Translations under genes and position numbers: made by a program
Notes under the pieces: generated by a model
The model's input: only the letters and a program-made list of their open reading frames with translations
Told to the model about the DNA's origin: nothing
The model's database searches: none
In this document: positions 49,822 to 58,363 of the stretch, one piece after another
Layout of the letters: each line of letters starts with the position of its first letter
Numbering within the stretch: the first letter of the stretch is position 1
NCBI GenBank assembly: GCA_012797975.1
Contig: JAAZOD010000004.1
Coordinates: 1-64,000 of the forward strand
Direction: 5' to 3'
Length of the DNA stretch: 64,000 nucleotides
Origin: Pelolinea sp.
GTDB lineage: Bacteria > Chloroflexota > Anaerolineae > Anaerolineales > Anaerolineaceae

Positions 49822-50829
49822 CTATTTTTTTCTTTTGATAAGATCTTCCGTAATTGTCCGCAAAGCATTCTTTGCAGATTCATTTCCGCGAACAGATCCC
49901 AAAGCATTTAAAGCAATCTCATTATAATGTGCAGCTTTCGCCAGGACTTCCTTTTCTATTCCCTCACTGGCCAAAATTTCAACCATGCTATGAACCATAG
50001 CAGCAGAAAAACTCTCCTGCGATTGCCACATTTCACAGAATTGTGGAGATTGTTTCAATCCCAACAGCACCGGATAGCTCAATTTTCGTTCGATCAGATC
50101 ACTGCATTCCGTTTTGCCGGTCTGGTCACCCTTACCCCAAATACCCAGCCAATCATCATAGATTTGAAATGCCATTCCTAAATTCAACCCAAAACCATGC
50201 AGTAGTTCACGGGTTTCCGTTTCCCTGCCATTCAATACTGCCGGGATCTCACAGGAAAAAGCCAGCAAAGCAGCGGTTTTTTCGTGGATCATCTGCAAAT
50301 AATCCTCAAGGTTAATGTTTCGGTCCCCTTCAAATGCCATATCCATTTGCTGCCCCTGCATGATGGAAAAGGCCGCCTGCATAAAAAGCTGTTCGGCTTC
50401 CATGGCACACTGCGGATCAAATTGAGACGCGATCGATTGGATGGTTTGCACGGCCAGAATGAAAAGGGCATCCCCAATGTTGACTGCCTTTTCCGTTCCC
50501 CATTTCTTCCAGATGGTCTCCTTTCCTCTGCGGAGAGGGCTGTGGTCTTCAATGTCATCGTGGATCAGAGAAAAGTTATGCAGCATCTCGATCGCAGAAG
50601 CAGCGGGCAGCAATTCATGCCAATCCATAGATAATAGATCGGCGCTCAGCAGCACCAGCATGGGTCGAACGCGTTTTCCTCTCGCTTTTCCAGCATCAAA
50701 ACCGAACTGATAGAGAATGGACTCCTTCAGTTCAGGAAAGCCGGTTTTCAACGCATTGTTTAGGGTTGAAAAAAGATGCTGTTCAATAACCGGCAAATAC
50801 TGAGCCGAATATTCAGAAAGCTGTTTCAT
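49822..50829 (-). CDS. Polyprenyl diphosphate synthase
   Basis: A trans-prenyl chain elongating enzyme, 335 residues. The first aspartate-rich motif is SLIHDDIEDHSPLRRG (about residue 90), and the second is QIYDDWLGIWGKGDQTG (about 218), where the fifth position is Gly instead of Asp. It has the usual LKTGFPELKES start of long-chain enzymes. The product length cannot be told from sequence, but geranylgeranyl-type or longer is likely. It follows idi2 by one base, so the two isoprenoid genes are coupled. Confidence 0.92.
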   Translation of the reverse strand: MKQLSEYSAQYLPVIEQHLFSTLNNALKTGFPELKESILYQFGFDAGKARGKRVRPMLVLLSADLLSMDWHELLPAASAIEMLHNFSLIHDDIEDHSPLRRGKETIWKKWGTEKAVNIGDALFILAVQTIQSIASQFDPQCAMEAEQLFMQAAFSIMQGQQMDMAFEGDRNINLEDYLQMIHEKTAALLAFSCEIPAVLNGRETETRELLHGFGLNLGMAFQIYDDWLGIWGKGDQTGKTECSDLIERKLSYPVLLGLKQSPQFCEMWQSQESFSAAMVHSMVEILASEGIEKEVLAKAAHYNEIALNALGSVRGNESAKNALRTITEDLIKRKK

Positions 50830-50830
50830 T

Positions 50831-51856
50831 CTAACGCTGCCTTAAGGTTATTTTCTGCAAAGCATCGATATCCGCTGCACCTGCAGCGAACATGCAAATC
50901 TTCAATCCCTGGATCACTTCCTGCACAGCTTCCTGCAACAATTCTTCGGAATGTATTGCAGCGCGGAAGAATTTTCCGGCAAAACCGCAGTAGTCCGCCC
51001 CCAATGCCAGGCACTTTGCAACATCCACTCCGTTATTCAATCCACCGGATGCAAAGACCTGGATTCCTCGTGCATTTCTTTTTACATTTTGGATGGATTG
51101 CGCAGTGGAGATGCCCCAATCACGGAACGCTTCGGCGATCGCTTTGGATGATTGATTGGACAGGCGATGTTTTTCCACCTCCGCCCAAGAGGTTCCGCCT
51201 GCCCCTGCCACATCGATGGCAGCCACTCCCGTTCCCTGGAGTTGTCGGGCTGCCTTTTCCGAGATCCCCCAACCCACTTCTTTGACAATCACGGGCACTT
51301 CCAGAGAGTGGCAGAGTTTTTCGATCTTCTGCAGCAATCCGGAAAAATTAGTATCCCCTTCCGGCTGCAGCGCTTCTTGCAACGGGTTCAAATGCAAAAC
51401 CAGCCCGTCTGCACCAATTTGTTCAACCAGCTTTTGACAATCATCCGGGGAAACAGCATTATTCAGCTGAATCGCTCCAATGTTTGCCATCAGAAGAATA
51501 TCCGGCGCCACGGAACGCAGGGCAAAATAACGCATTCGCTGCGGCTCCTGCAGGCCGATGCGCAACGAACCAATCCCCATACCGATCCCAAATGCTTGGG
51601 CGGTGCGGGCAAATAGGAAATTCAATTCAGAAGTTTCCTTTGTTCCACCCACCATCGAGGAAATGAAAATGGGGGCATTTTGTTTTTTCTTGAAGATCGT
51701 CATCGTGGTATCGATCTGAACAAGATCAAGTTCCGGCAATGTCTGGTGGTCAAAGTAAAAATGCTCTAATCCTGAAGAAATAGTAGATTGCACATTTTCT
51801 TCAGCGTTTATGCGCATGTGATCATCTTTTCGTTTGTGTATTTGTTTTTTATCCAT
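50831..51856 (-). CDS. Isopentenyl-diphosphate delta-isomerase, type 2 (FMN-dependent)
   Basis: Interconverts IPP and DMAPP using reduced FMN. The 341-residue TIM-barrel protein has RKDDHMRINAEENV (about residue 9), the start of family 2 IDI, FISSMVGGTKE (about 63), LVLHLNPLQEALQPEGD (about 150) with substrate contacts, and the flavin-phosphate loop VAGAGGTSW near 217. Family length. It does not resemble the type 1 enzyme. First gene of the isoprenoid pair. Confidence 0.94.
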   Translation of the reverse strand: MDKKQIHKRKDDHMRINAEENVQSTISSGLEHFYFDHQTLPELDLVQIDTTMTIFKKKQNAPIFISSMVGGTKETSELNFLFARTAQAFGIGMGIGSLRIGLQEPQRMRYFALRSVAPDILLMANIGAIQLNNAVSPDDCQKLVEQIGADGLVLHLNPLQEALQPEGDTNFSGLLQKIEKLCHSLEVPVIVKEVGWGISEKAARQLQGTGVAAIDVAGAGGTSWAEVEKHRLSNQSSKAIAEAFRDWGISTAQSIQNVKRNARGIQVFASGGLNNGVDVAKCLALGADYCGFAGKFFRAAIHSEELLQEAVQEVIQGLKICMFAAGAADIDALQKITLRQR

Positions 51857-51938
51857 GACTTCTGCAACACTTCTTGTTTTTCAGTGTTTAATACTATAAT
51901 TGATTTTACATTTAAAAATAACATTTGGAGGTATCCCA

Positions 51939-52175
51939 ATGAGTGATGTATTGAAAGGCGTAAAAGAAGTGATCGTGGATGTCCTGAAGGTTGATGAAAA
52001 AAACATTACGCCTGAAACCAGTTTTGTGGACGATCTAAAGGCAGATTCCATGGATCAATTCTTCCTGATCGACGGATTTTGCGAAAAATTCGACCTTTCT
52101 ATTTCTGACGAAGATGCCAGGGCCATTAAAACGGTCAAAGACGTGGTCGACTACATCGAGAAAAATAAGAAATAA
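51939..52175 (+). CDS. acpP: Acyl carrier protein
   Basis: A small carrier that holds acyl chains on a phosphopantetheine arm. The 78-residue acidic protein has the attachment Ser in KADSMDQF (about residue 39) and helix pattern ITPETSFVDDL, as in fatty-acid synthase carriers. TTGGAGG lies 7 bases before the ATG at 51939; the frame is open 13 codons upstream without support. It stands alone between isoprenoid and succinyl-CoA ligase genes, convergent with sucD. No fatty-acid genes are near, so its partner system is not shown. Confidence 0.92.
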   Translation: MSDVLKGVKEVIVDVLKVDEKNITPETSFVDDLKADSMDQFFLIDGFCEKFDLSISDEDARAIKTVKDVVDYIEKNKK

Positions 52176-52191
52176 ACTGCAACGAACAGAT

Positions 52192-53052
52192 TTAGAGAAG
52201 AGCAGGAATATCCTCTGGATATTCTGCAACTTTCACACCGGCTTTTCTAAAAAGCTCGATTTTCTGCAAAGCAGAACCTGCTCTTCCCTCAATAATCGCG
52301 CCTGCATGGCCCATTCGCTTCCCTTTGGGGGCAGTTAGGCCGGCAATGTACGCAATAACGGGTTTGGTCATTTCTGTGGTGATGTAATCTGCCGCAAGTT
52401 CTTCATCTTTCCCCCCGATCTCTCCAATTAGAACAATCTTTTCCGTATCCGGATCCTGTTCAAACATGGAAAGCATGTCAATGAACCCTGTCCCGATGAT
52501 CGCATCTCCACCGATTCCCACACAGGTAGAAACACCGATTTTTTTCCCTTTCATCGCATACAACACTTCATAGGTCAATGTTCCCGACCGTGAGACAACT
52601 CCCACTGTTCCAGGGATAGCAATGGCTCCGGGGATGATACCGGCCTTACATTCTCCGGGTGTAATAACTCCGGGAGAATTTGGGCCGATCAATATGGTTT
52701 CAGAAGTTTTTAAAATGGTCTTGATTTTCAGCATATCCATAGCAGGGATGCCCTCGGTGATGCAAATGATCAAAGGGATATGTGCATCAATGGCTTCGTA
52801 AATACTGTCAAAGGCAAATTTTGCCGGCACCAAGATCACGCTGGCATTTGCTTCGGTCACCTCCATCGCTGTCTGAACGGTGTCGAAGACCGGAATCTTT
52901 TCATCCAAAACCCATTCCCCGCCTTTGCTGGGGGTCACCCCTGCCACAATATTCGTGCCATATGCTCGCATGAGCTCACTGTGGTACAGTCCTTCTTTTC
53001 CTGTGATACCCTGCACCAACAAGCGCGTCTCTTTGTTGATGAGAATGCTCAT
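52192..53052 (-). CDS. sucD: Succinate-CoA ligase, alpha subunit
   Basis: Interconverts succinyl-CoA and succinate with nucleotide triphosphate formation. The 286-residue subunit has the CoA-binding start [15 protein letters not shown], the segment [16 protein letters not shown] (about residue 122), and the phosphohistidine loop [14 protein letters not shown] near 246. The ATG overlaps the sucC stop (ATGA). Confidence 0.95.
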   Translation of the reverse strand: MSILINKETRLLVQGITGKEGLYHSELMRAYGTNIVAGVTPSKGGEWVLDEKIPVFDTVQTAMEVTEANASVILVPAKFAFDSIYEAIDAHIPLIICITEGIPAMDMLKIKTILKTSETILIGPNSPGVITPGECKAGIIPGAIAIPGTVGVVSRSGTLTYEVLYAMKGKKIGVSTCVGIGGDAIIGTGFIDMLSMFEQDPDTEKIVLIGEIGGKDEELAADYITTEMTKPVIAYIAGLTAPKGKRMGHAGAIIEGRAGSALQKIELFRKAGVKVAEYPEDIPALL

Positions 53053-54191
53053 TTCTTTTTCACTCCTGAGAGCGAGATAGCTTTTTCCGCAGCCTCTGAA
53101 AACGTATGGGCAACAGGCAGATTTTGTTTTTCGAGGATCTTGTATCCTTCCTCAGCGTTGGTCCCAATTAAACGAACGACAAGCGGGATTTTTATGTGGT
53201 TATGTTCAGAAAGCGCCATTGTAATACCGCGCGCGATCTCATCACAGCGTGTTATCCCTCCGAAGATATTCACGAGGACTGCTTTCACCTGTGGGTCAGA
53301 AAATAAAATATGCAAGGCAGAGGATACCTTTTCAGCGCTGGCGCCGCCGCCAATGTCGAGGAAATTTGCCGGTTCTCCACCCTTGAGCTTCAAGATATCC
53401 ATGGTCGCCATGGCCAATCCCGCCCCGTTTACCAAACAGCCAATGTTGCCGGTCATATGAACATAAGTGATGCCATATTTTTGGGCTTCGACCTCAAAAG
53501 AATTTTCCATATCCAAGTCGCGCAGATCAGCCAGTTCAGGATGGCGGAACAACGCATTATCATCAATGGTCATCTTGCCATCCAAAGCCACCAATCCGTT
53601 TTGCTCCGAAATCACCAACGGATTGATTTCTACCAGTGAGGCATCATTCTTGTAAATCTGCCAGAGCGCATTTGCAATCTGTGTGAATTTCTTCCAATGT
53701 TTGCGGGGCAAGTCAATGGATACAGCCAATCTACGAATCTGGAAATCGCATAACCCAATCAGCGGATCGATCAAAATGCGCGTGATCTTTTCCGGCGCTT
53801 CCTCTGCTGCATCCTCGATGTCGATTCCGCCGTACTCCGAAGCGATGATCACCGGAGACGCATTCGTACGATCTGTTCCGATGCTCAAATAGAGTTCTTT
53901 TTTAATATCCACCGCTTCTTCCACCAGCACTTTATGCACCGGAAAACCATTGATCTCCATGCCCATCATCTCGGTGGCGATATCTTCCGCTTCATCGGGA
54001 TCGTCCGCTAACCGAATTCCACCAGCTTTTCCACGCCCCCCAACCAATACTTGAGCTTTAACTACAACTTTATCACCCAGATCTTCGGCGATCTGCCTGA
54101 CAAAACTTGCATTAAGAGCTACCTGTCCGCGGGGAATTGGAATTTCGTACTTCTGAAAAATATGTTTCGCTTGATACTCTTGTATTTTCAT
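53049..54191 (-). CDS. sucC: Succinate-CoA ligase, beta subunit
   Basis: ATP-grasp subunit of succinyl-CoA ligase, 380 residues. It has the family start [15 protein letters not shown], the nucleotide loop [18 protein letters not shown] (about residue 46), [19 protein letters not shown] (about 197) and [14 protein letters not shown] near 253, with [13 protein letters not shown] close to the C-terminus. The ATG at 54191 is the conserved start; a TTG three codons earlier is unlikely. It is followed by sucD. Whether it runs in a TCA cycle or in fermentation cannot be read from the window. Confidence 0.95.
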   Translation of the reverse strand: MKIQEYQAKHIFQKYEIPIPRGQVALNASFVRQIAEDLGDKVVVKAQVLVGGRGKAGGIRLADDPDEAEDIATEMMGMEINGFPVHKVLVEEAVDIKKELYLSIGTDRTNASPVIIASEYGGIDIEDAAEEAPEKITRILIDPLIGLCDFQIRRLAVSIDLPRKHWKKFTQIANALWQIYKNDASLVEINPLVISEQNGLVALDGKMTIDDNALFRHPELADLRDLDMENSFEVEAQKYGITYVHMTGNIGCLVNGAGLAMATMDILKLKGGEPANFLDIGGGASAEKVSSALHILFSDPQVKAVLVNIFGGITRCDEIARGITMALSEHNHIKIPLVVRLIGTNAEEGYKILEKQNLPVAHTFSEAAEKAISLSGVKKK

Positions 54192-54255
54192 CGCATCCAA
54201 TTATGGTAGATTGTTGCCCACCTCAAAGGATTATAACATAGCGATAACAAAGAAA

Positions 54256-54280
54256 AAGCCCGATGAAAATCACCGGGCTT
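54256..54280 (-). terminator. Terminator after the SPFH gene
   Basis: On the - strand a 7-bp core stem AAGCCCG/CGGGCTT, with further pairing TGA/TCA towards the loop, is followed by TTTCTTTG. It lies 19 bases past the stop of the SPFH gene and before sucC. Confidence 0.85.
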
Positions 54281-54298
54281 GATGTAACTAGATACTTT

Positions 54299-55336
54299 TT
54301 AACCTTTGAGAAATTCTTCCAGCGCCTCTTTGCTGATGCGATATGCATTCCCAATCTTGCGCGCCTTGAGTGATTTATCGGTGATAGCTGCCACCACATC
54401 TTCTTCTGACACCCGCAGGATCTTGGCAGCTTCTGCGGGAGTCATCACGGACGGAATCGCTGCAGGAACTTCTTCGGCGCTTCCATTCGATTTGCCGGTG
54501 TTCTTCAATGACTCGGAAATCACATTCCCCAAACCCATACCGGCACCGATACCCGCTGTCAGACCTGCCCCGCCGCTGGGATTCTTGGCTGCATCGCGTA
54601 GGGCATCCGCTGCCTGCAGTTGAGTGTAGGTAGCCATATCCAGCATGCCCATGGCACGCAGTTCTTCAGCGGATTTGTCAGATGGCTTGAGATTCGCGAT
54701 ATAGAACGATTTCAGTGTAAGCCCAATGGCATTGAAATCATCTTGAACTTTGGCGCGTACGCCGGAGCCCAATTCTTCGGTCAATCCGATGAGATCAAGG
54801 ACCGATTTCTTTCCGGTAGTTTCACCCAGCAGATCTTGGAGCTTTGACAATAGCATGGATTTCAAGCGATTTTCGATCGCGTCCATACGGTAAATACCTT
54901 GTGCTCCCACCACCTGCGTTACGAACTGTTGGGCATCCTTCACCTGAAAACTATAGGATCCAAAACCCTGGATCAGCGCCACGCCTAATCCGACGCCAGC
55001 GTTTTTCACAATGATGGGTTGTGGTGTGCCCCATTTTTGATCGGCAAATTCCCGCTTCGCGACGTAATAGACCTCTGCTGTAAAAGGTGTACGGTTATTA
55101 AAAGCTTTTCCGAGAATGTCAATGAGCAGCGGAATGTTCGCAGTGGTAATGGTATGTCGTCCGGGTCCGAGCACATCCAATGCTCTACCATCTCTGAAGA
55201 AAACCACCTCCTGGGATTCCCTGACGATCACTTGCGATCCGAGTCGCAGGTCTGCCACACCCTGCTCCGGGAAACGATGAACGATCTCATCGCTCATCTC
55301 ACTTGGGTATTCAACTACATCAAAAATTCTAGCCAT
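54299..55336 (-). CDS. SPFH (band 7) domain protein with C-terminal excisionase-type HTH
   Basis: A 345-residue protein in three parts. Residues about 1-235 are an SPFH/band 7 domain of the YdjI type (start ARIFDVVEYPSEMSDEIVHR, core GPGRHTITTANIPLL, GSYSFQVKDAQQFVTQVVG) with no membrane anchor. About 240-290 is a Gly/Ala-rich linker (GGAGLTAGIGAGMGLGN). About 295-345 is a MerR/excisionase-type DNA-binding helix-turn-helix (MTPAEAAKILRVSEEDVVAA, then ARKIGNAYRISKEALEEFL). YdjI proteins are linked to membrane stress. The fused HTH suggests direct contact with DNA or with another protein of this fold. It lies 29 bases after a helical partner gene in one operon. Confidence 0.88.
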   Translation of the reverse strand: MARIFDVVEYPSEMSDEIVHRFPEQGVADLRLGSQVIVRESQEVVFFRDGRALDVLGPGRHTITTANIPLLIDILGKAFNNRTPFTAEVYYVAKREFADQKWGTPQPIIVKNAGVGLGVALIQGFGSYSFQVKDAQQFVTQVVGAQGIYRMDAIENRLKSMLLSKLQDLLGETTGKKSVLDLIGLTEELGSGVRAKVQDDFNAIGLTLKSFYIANLKPSDKSAEELRAMGMLDMATYTQLQAADALRDAAKNPSGGAGLTAGIGAGMGLGNVISESLKNTGKSNGSAEEVPAAIPSVMTPAEAAKILRVSEEDVVAAITDKSLKARKIGNAYRISKEALEEFLKG

Positions 55337-55365
55337 CTCTTTTCTCCGTATGAATTAATTCAAAT

Positions 55366-55914
55366 TTATTTTGAAGAATTATCTTCCACAATTTCATTTG
55401 AAAGGGAAAGGATTACCTCTTTCCGTTTTTCAAAGATATCAATACAATTTTGCGATAAAGAAACCAAATTACGAATGGAAGCAGGTAGCCCATCCGTTCC
55501 TACCGAGGAACGGATATTGTCAATTGCACCTGTGATTTCGCTTTCCAGGTCAAGAAAACGCAGATCGTATTCATAAATGGCTGCCAGTTCTTCCTGTTTA
55601 ACTTTTATGGCATCGAAGAAACCCGCATACCCATAAGCAGCGTTCTTGATGCGATCAATGAATTGGCGCAGTTTTATTGCCGATGCTTCCAGGTCATCCA
55701 TCAATTCGATCTCACCGTCTGCCAGGAATGTTCGTTGAAGTTCCGATACCTGCTGCCAGATGCTTTCAAAATGTGCAGCAATGGCCTCACGCAGAATTTT
55801 GTCCGAAGACCTACGGTCAGCGCGTTCCACATATCCGCTGAAACCAGGAATTTTCGCAACCAATTTTTTTAGAAAGTCTTGTTCATCCGTAACACGCTGA
55901 TAAAAATCGGTCAT
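55366..55914 (-). CDS. Helical cytoplasmic protein, partner of the SPFH protein (182 aa)
   Basis: Not a family I can name. The 182-residue protein is almost all alpha-helical and acidic, with long heptad-like stretches (residues about 40-75 and 85-120) suggesting coiled coils and no signal or membrane segment. GGAGG lies 7 bases before the ATG at 55914; the frame is open 6 codons further. It precedes the SPFH-HTH gene by 29 bases on the same strand, with no terminator between, so the two are probably made together. Phage-shock-like pairs of a band 7 protein and a coiled-coil protein are known, but no sequence match is claimed. Confidence 0.75.
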   Translation of the reverse strand: MTDFYQRVTDEQDFLKKLVAKIPGFSGYVERADRRSSDKILREAIAAHFESIWQQVSELQRTFLADGEIELMDDLEASAIKLRQFIDRIKNAAYGYAGFFDAIKVKQEELAAIYEYDLRFLDLESEITGAIDNIRSSVGTDGLPASIRNLVSLSQNCIDIFEKRKEVILSLSNEIVEDNSSK

Positions 55915-55993
55915 TTCATCCTCCATTGACAAAATACTTCACCTATTCTTTATTATATAGTTCTTTTTATATTACGCATTCTCCTAAAATAAG

Positions 55994-56022
55994 TTGCGAT
56001 ATGGAATAAAAACCAGTATACT
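55994..56022 (+). promoter_or_regulatory. Promoter with palindromic -10 region
   Basis: TTGCGA (55994-55999), exactly 17 bases, TATACT (56017-56022). The -10 lies inside a perfect 12-bp palindrome CCAGTATACTGG (56013-56024), a possible repressor site. It would drive the small membrane protein gene 20 bases downstream. Confidence 0.65.
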
Positions 56023-56041
56023 GGAAAAAAGAGTGTTCGCT

Positions 56042-56197
56042 ATGAAAACATCATCGGATTTTGAAGCAAAAGGGATCATTGAATACATCCTGATTGCCGT
56101 CCTGGTCTTTTTGGTCATCCGTGTTCTTTACAACCTGTTCGGCCCTGCGATAAAAGCTTTTGTTGAAAATTTATTAGAAACTGTGGCAACCCAATAA
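56042..56197 (+). CDS. Small pilin-like membrane protein (51 aa)
   Basis: A 51-residue protein with a charged start, a KGIIEYILIAVLVFLVI segment (residues about 11-27) and a helical C-terminus (FGPAIKAFVENLLETV). A Gly, then Glu-Tyr, then a hydrophobic helix resembles Flp-type pilin subunits (GQGLVEY-like), but the processing Gly of that family is Ala here, so secretion by a prepilin peptidase is uncertain. The ATG at 56042 follows a good promoter, although no Shine-Dalgarno sequence is clear. No Tad/Flp secretion genes are in the window. It could instead be a small regulatory membrane protein. Confidence 0.6.
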   Translation: MKTSSDFEAKGIIEYILIAVLVFLVIRVLYNLFGPAIKAFVENLLETVATQ

Positions 56198-56256
56198 AAC
56201 TTGGCAAAATGTTGTATGATTAGATTATAAAATCTGGATCAACGGAAGAAAGCGAG

Positions 56257-57027
56257 ATGCAGATAGTCCAGTATAAAAACACAAATTGGCTAAAAGCATA
56301 TTCTCTTGCCTGGAAATTCCTTGACCTTGTTTATCCCCCCGAATGCGTTCATTGTGGAAAGATCGGCTTTCGCTGCTGCCCGGTTTGTTGGGAACAGCGC
56401 TCTTTGTATGACCAAAAAATCTGCCAGATTTGCGGAAAACCACTGGGTCAAAATTCTGTTTGTGCTGATTGTCTCCCCGCCTCCTCCCCATTGGAAAAAG
56501 TACGTTCTGCGGGAGAATATGATGGCGTCTTGCGCGATTTCATCCTTAGTTTGAAATATCAAAGAAACATTGGCCTTGCTGAGCTTATCCTTCCAGATCT
56601 CATGCATGTTCTGACCAATACTTGCTTCCAATTCGAACTGCTCATTCCTGTACCGCTAAACAAGTTTCGTCAGCGAGAACGTGGTTACAACCAGGTGACC
56701 ACCTGGGGCAAACTTTTGAGCAATGGATTGGATATTCCCATACTCTCCACCGGTTTAAAACGGGAACGCAACACTGCATCACAGGTCACTCTCTCTGTAG
56801 AGGAGCGTCTTGAAAATGTGTGTGATGCATTTTCTGCCAATAGCGAGATGATCGCCGGAAAAAATATTCTGCTTCTGGATGACGTGATCACAACCGGCGC
56901 GACATTGACCGAATGCGCCCGAACTTTAAAACAAGCGGGGGCAAAGCACATTTCAGCATTAACAATCGCACGTTCATCAATAAAGAAAGGAAATGATAAA
57001 GGAGGTATGTATGTCGAAAAAAGTTGA
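56257..57027 (+). CDS. ComF family phosphoribosyltransferase-like protein
   Basis: A 256-residue ComF-type protein. The N-terminus (about residues 25-72) is a zinc-binding region with CVHC, CCPVC, CQIC and CADC pairs. The rest is a type I phosphoribosyltransferase fold with KYQRNIGLAELI, VPLNKFRQRERGYNQV and the PRPP loop LLLDDVITTGATLTE (about residue 205). ComF members take part in DNA uptake and recombination-linked work in some bacteria. No other competence gene is near, so the role is not assured. It overlaps the following hpf gene by 17 bases. Confidence 0.9.
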   Translation: MQIVQYKNTNWLKAYSLAWKFLDLVYPPECVHCGKIGFRCCPVCWEQRSLYDQKICQICGKPLGQNSVCADCLPASSPLEKVRSAGEYDGVLRDFILSLKYQRNIGLAELILPDLMHVLTNTCFQFELLIPVPLNKFRQRERGYNQVTTWGKLLSNGLDIPILSTGLKRERNTASQVTLSVEERLENVCDAFSANSEMIAGKNILLLDDVITTGATLTECARTLKQAGAKHISALTIARSSIKKGNDKGGMYVEKS

Positions 57028-57574
57028 GCTATTTGTAAAGAATCTGACATTGACGGATGATCTGCAAAAGTATGTGGACAAAAAAGCAACCAAGTTAGAT
57101 AAATACCTCAAATCGATCGATGAAATTCGGATTGATCTTTCTTATGTCAAGACAGCCCGAGAGACAGCCAATCGTTTTATCGCCCAGATCACTCTGCGCG
57201 GAAAAGGTTTTATCCTTCGCGCAGAGGAACGCGCAGAGGAAATCACAACGGCTGTGGATAAGGTGATGGATAAAATTGAAAGACAGATAGAAAGATACAA
57301 GGGCAAACGATATCTCAAACGCCCTGAAAACCTGGGCGATGCTACCCTGGCTTCAGAAAGCGCTGCGGAAGCCGCCGAAGAAGGTCGTCCTGTCATCGCA
57401 CGCAGAAAAACATTCACATTGATCCCCATGGATGAATTGGAAGCCATCGAACAGATGACCTTGCTGGGCCATGAAGATTTCTTCATCTTCTATAATGCAA
57501 AAACCAACAAAGTCAACGTTTTGTATAAACGCCGCGATGGAACATACGGTTTGATCGATCCAGTGATTGGCTAA
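57011..57574 (+). CDS. hpf: Long-form ribosome hibernation promoting factor
   Basis: Binds the 30S subunit and dimerises ribosomes in stationary phase. The 187-residue protein has the N-terminal beta-alpha-beta-alpha domain (VELFVKNLTLTDDLQKYVDKK, quoted in part) ending with a basic helix near residue 95. A linker of about 30 residues rich in Ala and Glu follows, then the C-terminal dimerisation domain (RRKTFTLIPMDELEAIEQM, then HEDFFIFYNAKTNK) that marks the long form. AAAGGAGG lies 7 bases before the ATG at 57011. Confidence 0.95.
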   Translation: MSKKVELFVKNLTLTDDLQKYVDKKATKLDKYLKSIDEIRIDLSYVKTARETANRFIAQITLRGKGFILRAEERAEEITTAVDKVMDKIERQIERYKGKRYLKRPENLGDATLASESAAEAAEEGRPVIARRKTFTLIPMDELEAIEQMTLLGHEDFFIFYNAKTNKVNVLYKRRDGTYGLIDPVIG

Positions 57575-57585
57575 CGCTGCCCCTT

Positions 57586-57612
57586 CATGGAAAAAGCATT
57601 TCCATGTATAAT
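57586..57612 (+). promoter_or_regulatory. Promoter region of efp with inverted repeat
   Basis: A perfect -10 box TATAAT (57607-57612) lies 37 bases before the efp start. Directly before it, CATGGAAA-N5-TTTCCATG (57586-57606) forms an 8-bp inverted repeat that covers the spacer. The -35 would be poor (TTCATG at 57584-57589), so an activator or repressor may act here. Confidence 0.5.
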
Positions 57613-57649
57613 CTCATGGTTTCTTCAATAACCCTGAGAAGGTGCAGAT

Positions 57650-58216
57650 ATGATTGACGTAAATGAATTGCGCAAAGGTGTAACTTTTAAACTCGATAGT
57701 GATATCTATAAAGTACTGGATTACCATCACAATAAACCAGGCCGGGGAGCTGCAACAATCCGCATCAAAGCTCGAAATCTGCGCACCGGGTCCACCATTG
57801 AAAAGACATTCGGTTCCGGCGAAAGGGTTGAAGATATTCGCCTGGAATATCATACCGTTCAATTCCTTTATCCAGATGGCGATCTGTATTACTTCATGGA
57901 TACGGAAACCTTTGAACAACCCGCCATCTCCAAAGAAACACTAGGAGATGCGGTGAAATTCCTGAAAGAAGGAATTGAAGTTAAACTGACCTATTTCGGT
58001 TCAGAACCAATCGATGTGGAATTACCCACCTCGGTAGATTTCAAAGTTGTTCAATCCGAAGTGGCAGTGCGTGGTGATACTGCCACCGGGGTAAGCAAAA
58101 AAGTGAAAGTGGAAACCGGGGAGGAATTCAGTGTGCCGGCATTCATCGATACCGGCGATATCATCCGTATCGATACGCGCACCGGTGAATATGTAACCCG
58201 CGTTCAAAACGCATAG
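57650..58216 (+). CDS. efp: Elongation factor P
   Basis: Rescues ribosomes stalled at proline runs. The 188-residue protein has the three beta-barrel domains of EF-P: KOW-like domain 1 with YHHNKPGRGAATIRI, domain 2 (SERVE-like GSGERVEDIRLEYHTVQ) and the C-terminal IRIDTRTGEYVTRV. The modified tip residue is Arg32 (KPGRG) rather than Lys. Arg32 is the rhamnosylated form where EarP is present, but no EarP gene is in this window. AAGGTGCAG precedes the ATG. Confidence 0.96.
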   Translation: MIDVNELRKGVTFKLDSDIYKVLDYHHNKPGRGAATIRIKARNLRTGSTIEKTFGSGERVEDIRLEYHTVQFLYPDGDLYYFMDTETFEQPAISKETLGDAVKFLKEGIEVKLTYFGSEPIDVELPTSVDFKVVQSEVAVRGDTATGVSKKVKVETGEEFSVPAFIDTGDIIRIDTRTGEYVTRVQNA

Positions 58217-58234
58217 AAAAGGAATGGGGCTGAA

Positions 58235-58263
58235 AAAGAATCCCGTAAACGGGATTCTTTTTT
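58235..58263 (+). terminator. Terminator of efp
   Basis: An 11-bp stem AAAGAATCCCG/CGGGATTCTTT with a 4-base loop, then TTTAT, 18 bases past the stop codon. A strong rho-independent terminator. Confidence 0.93.
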
Positions 58264-58322
58264 ATATGAATTCTCTTAATAATTACACTCTACTGCAAAT
58301 TTGGATTATGCTAACAAATGAT

Positions 58323-58331
58323 TGGTATAAT
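58323..58331 (+). promoter_or_regulatory. Extended -10 promoter of ftsH
   Basis: TTGGTATAAT holds a perfect -10 (58326-58331) preceded by the TG-N extension. The best -35 (TTGGAT at 58301-58306) is 19 bases away, so the extended -10 is probably the main element. The ftsH start is 33 bases downstream. Confidence 0.55.
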
Positions 58332-58363
58332 CTTTTCTGAAGTATCAATAGCTGGAGGTTTAC

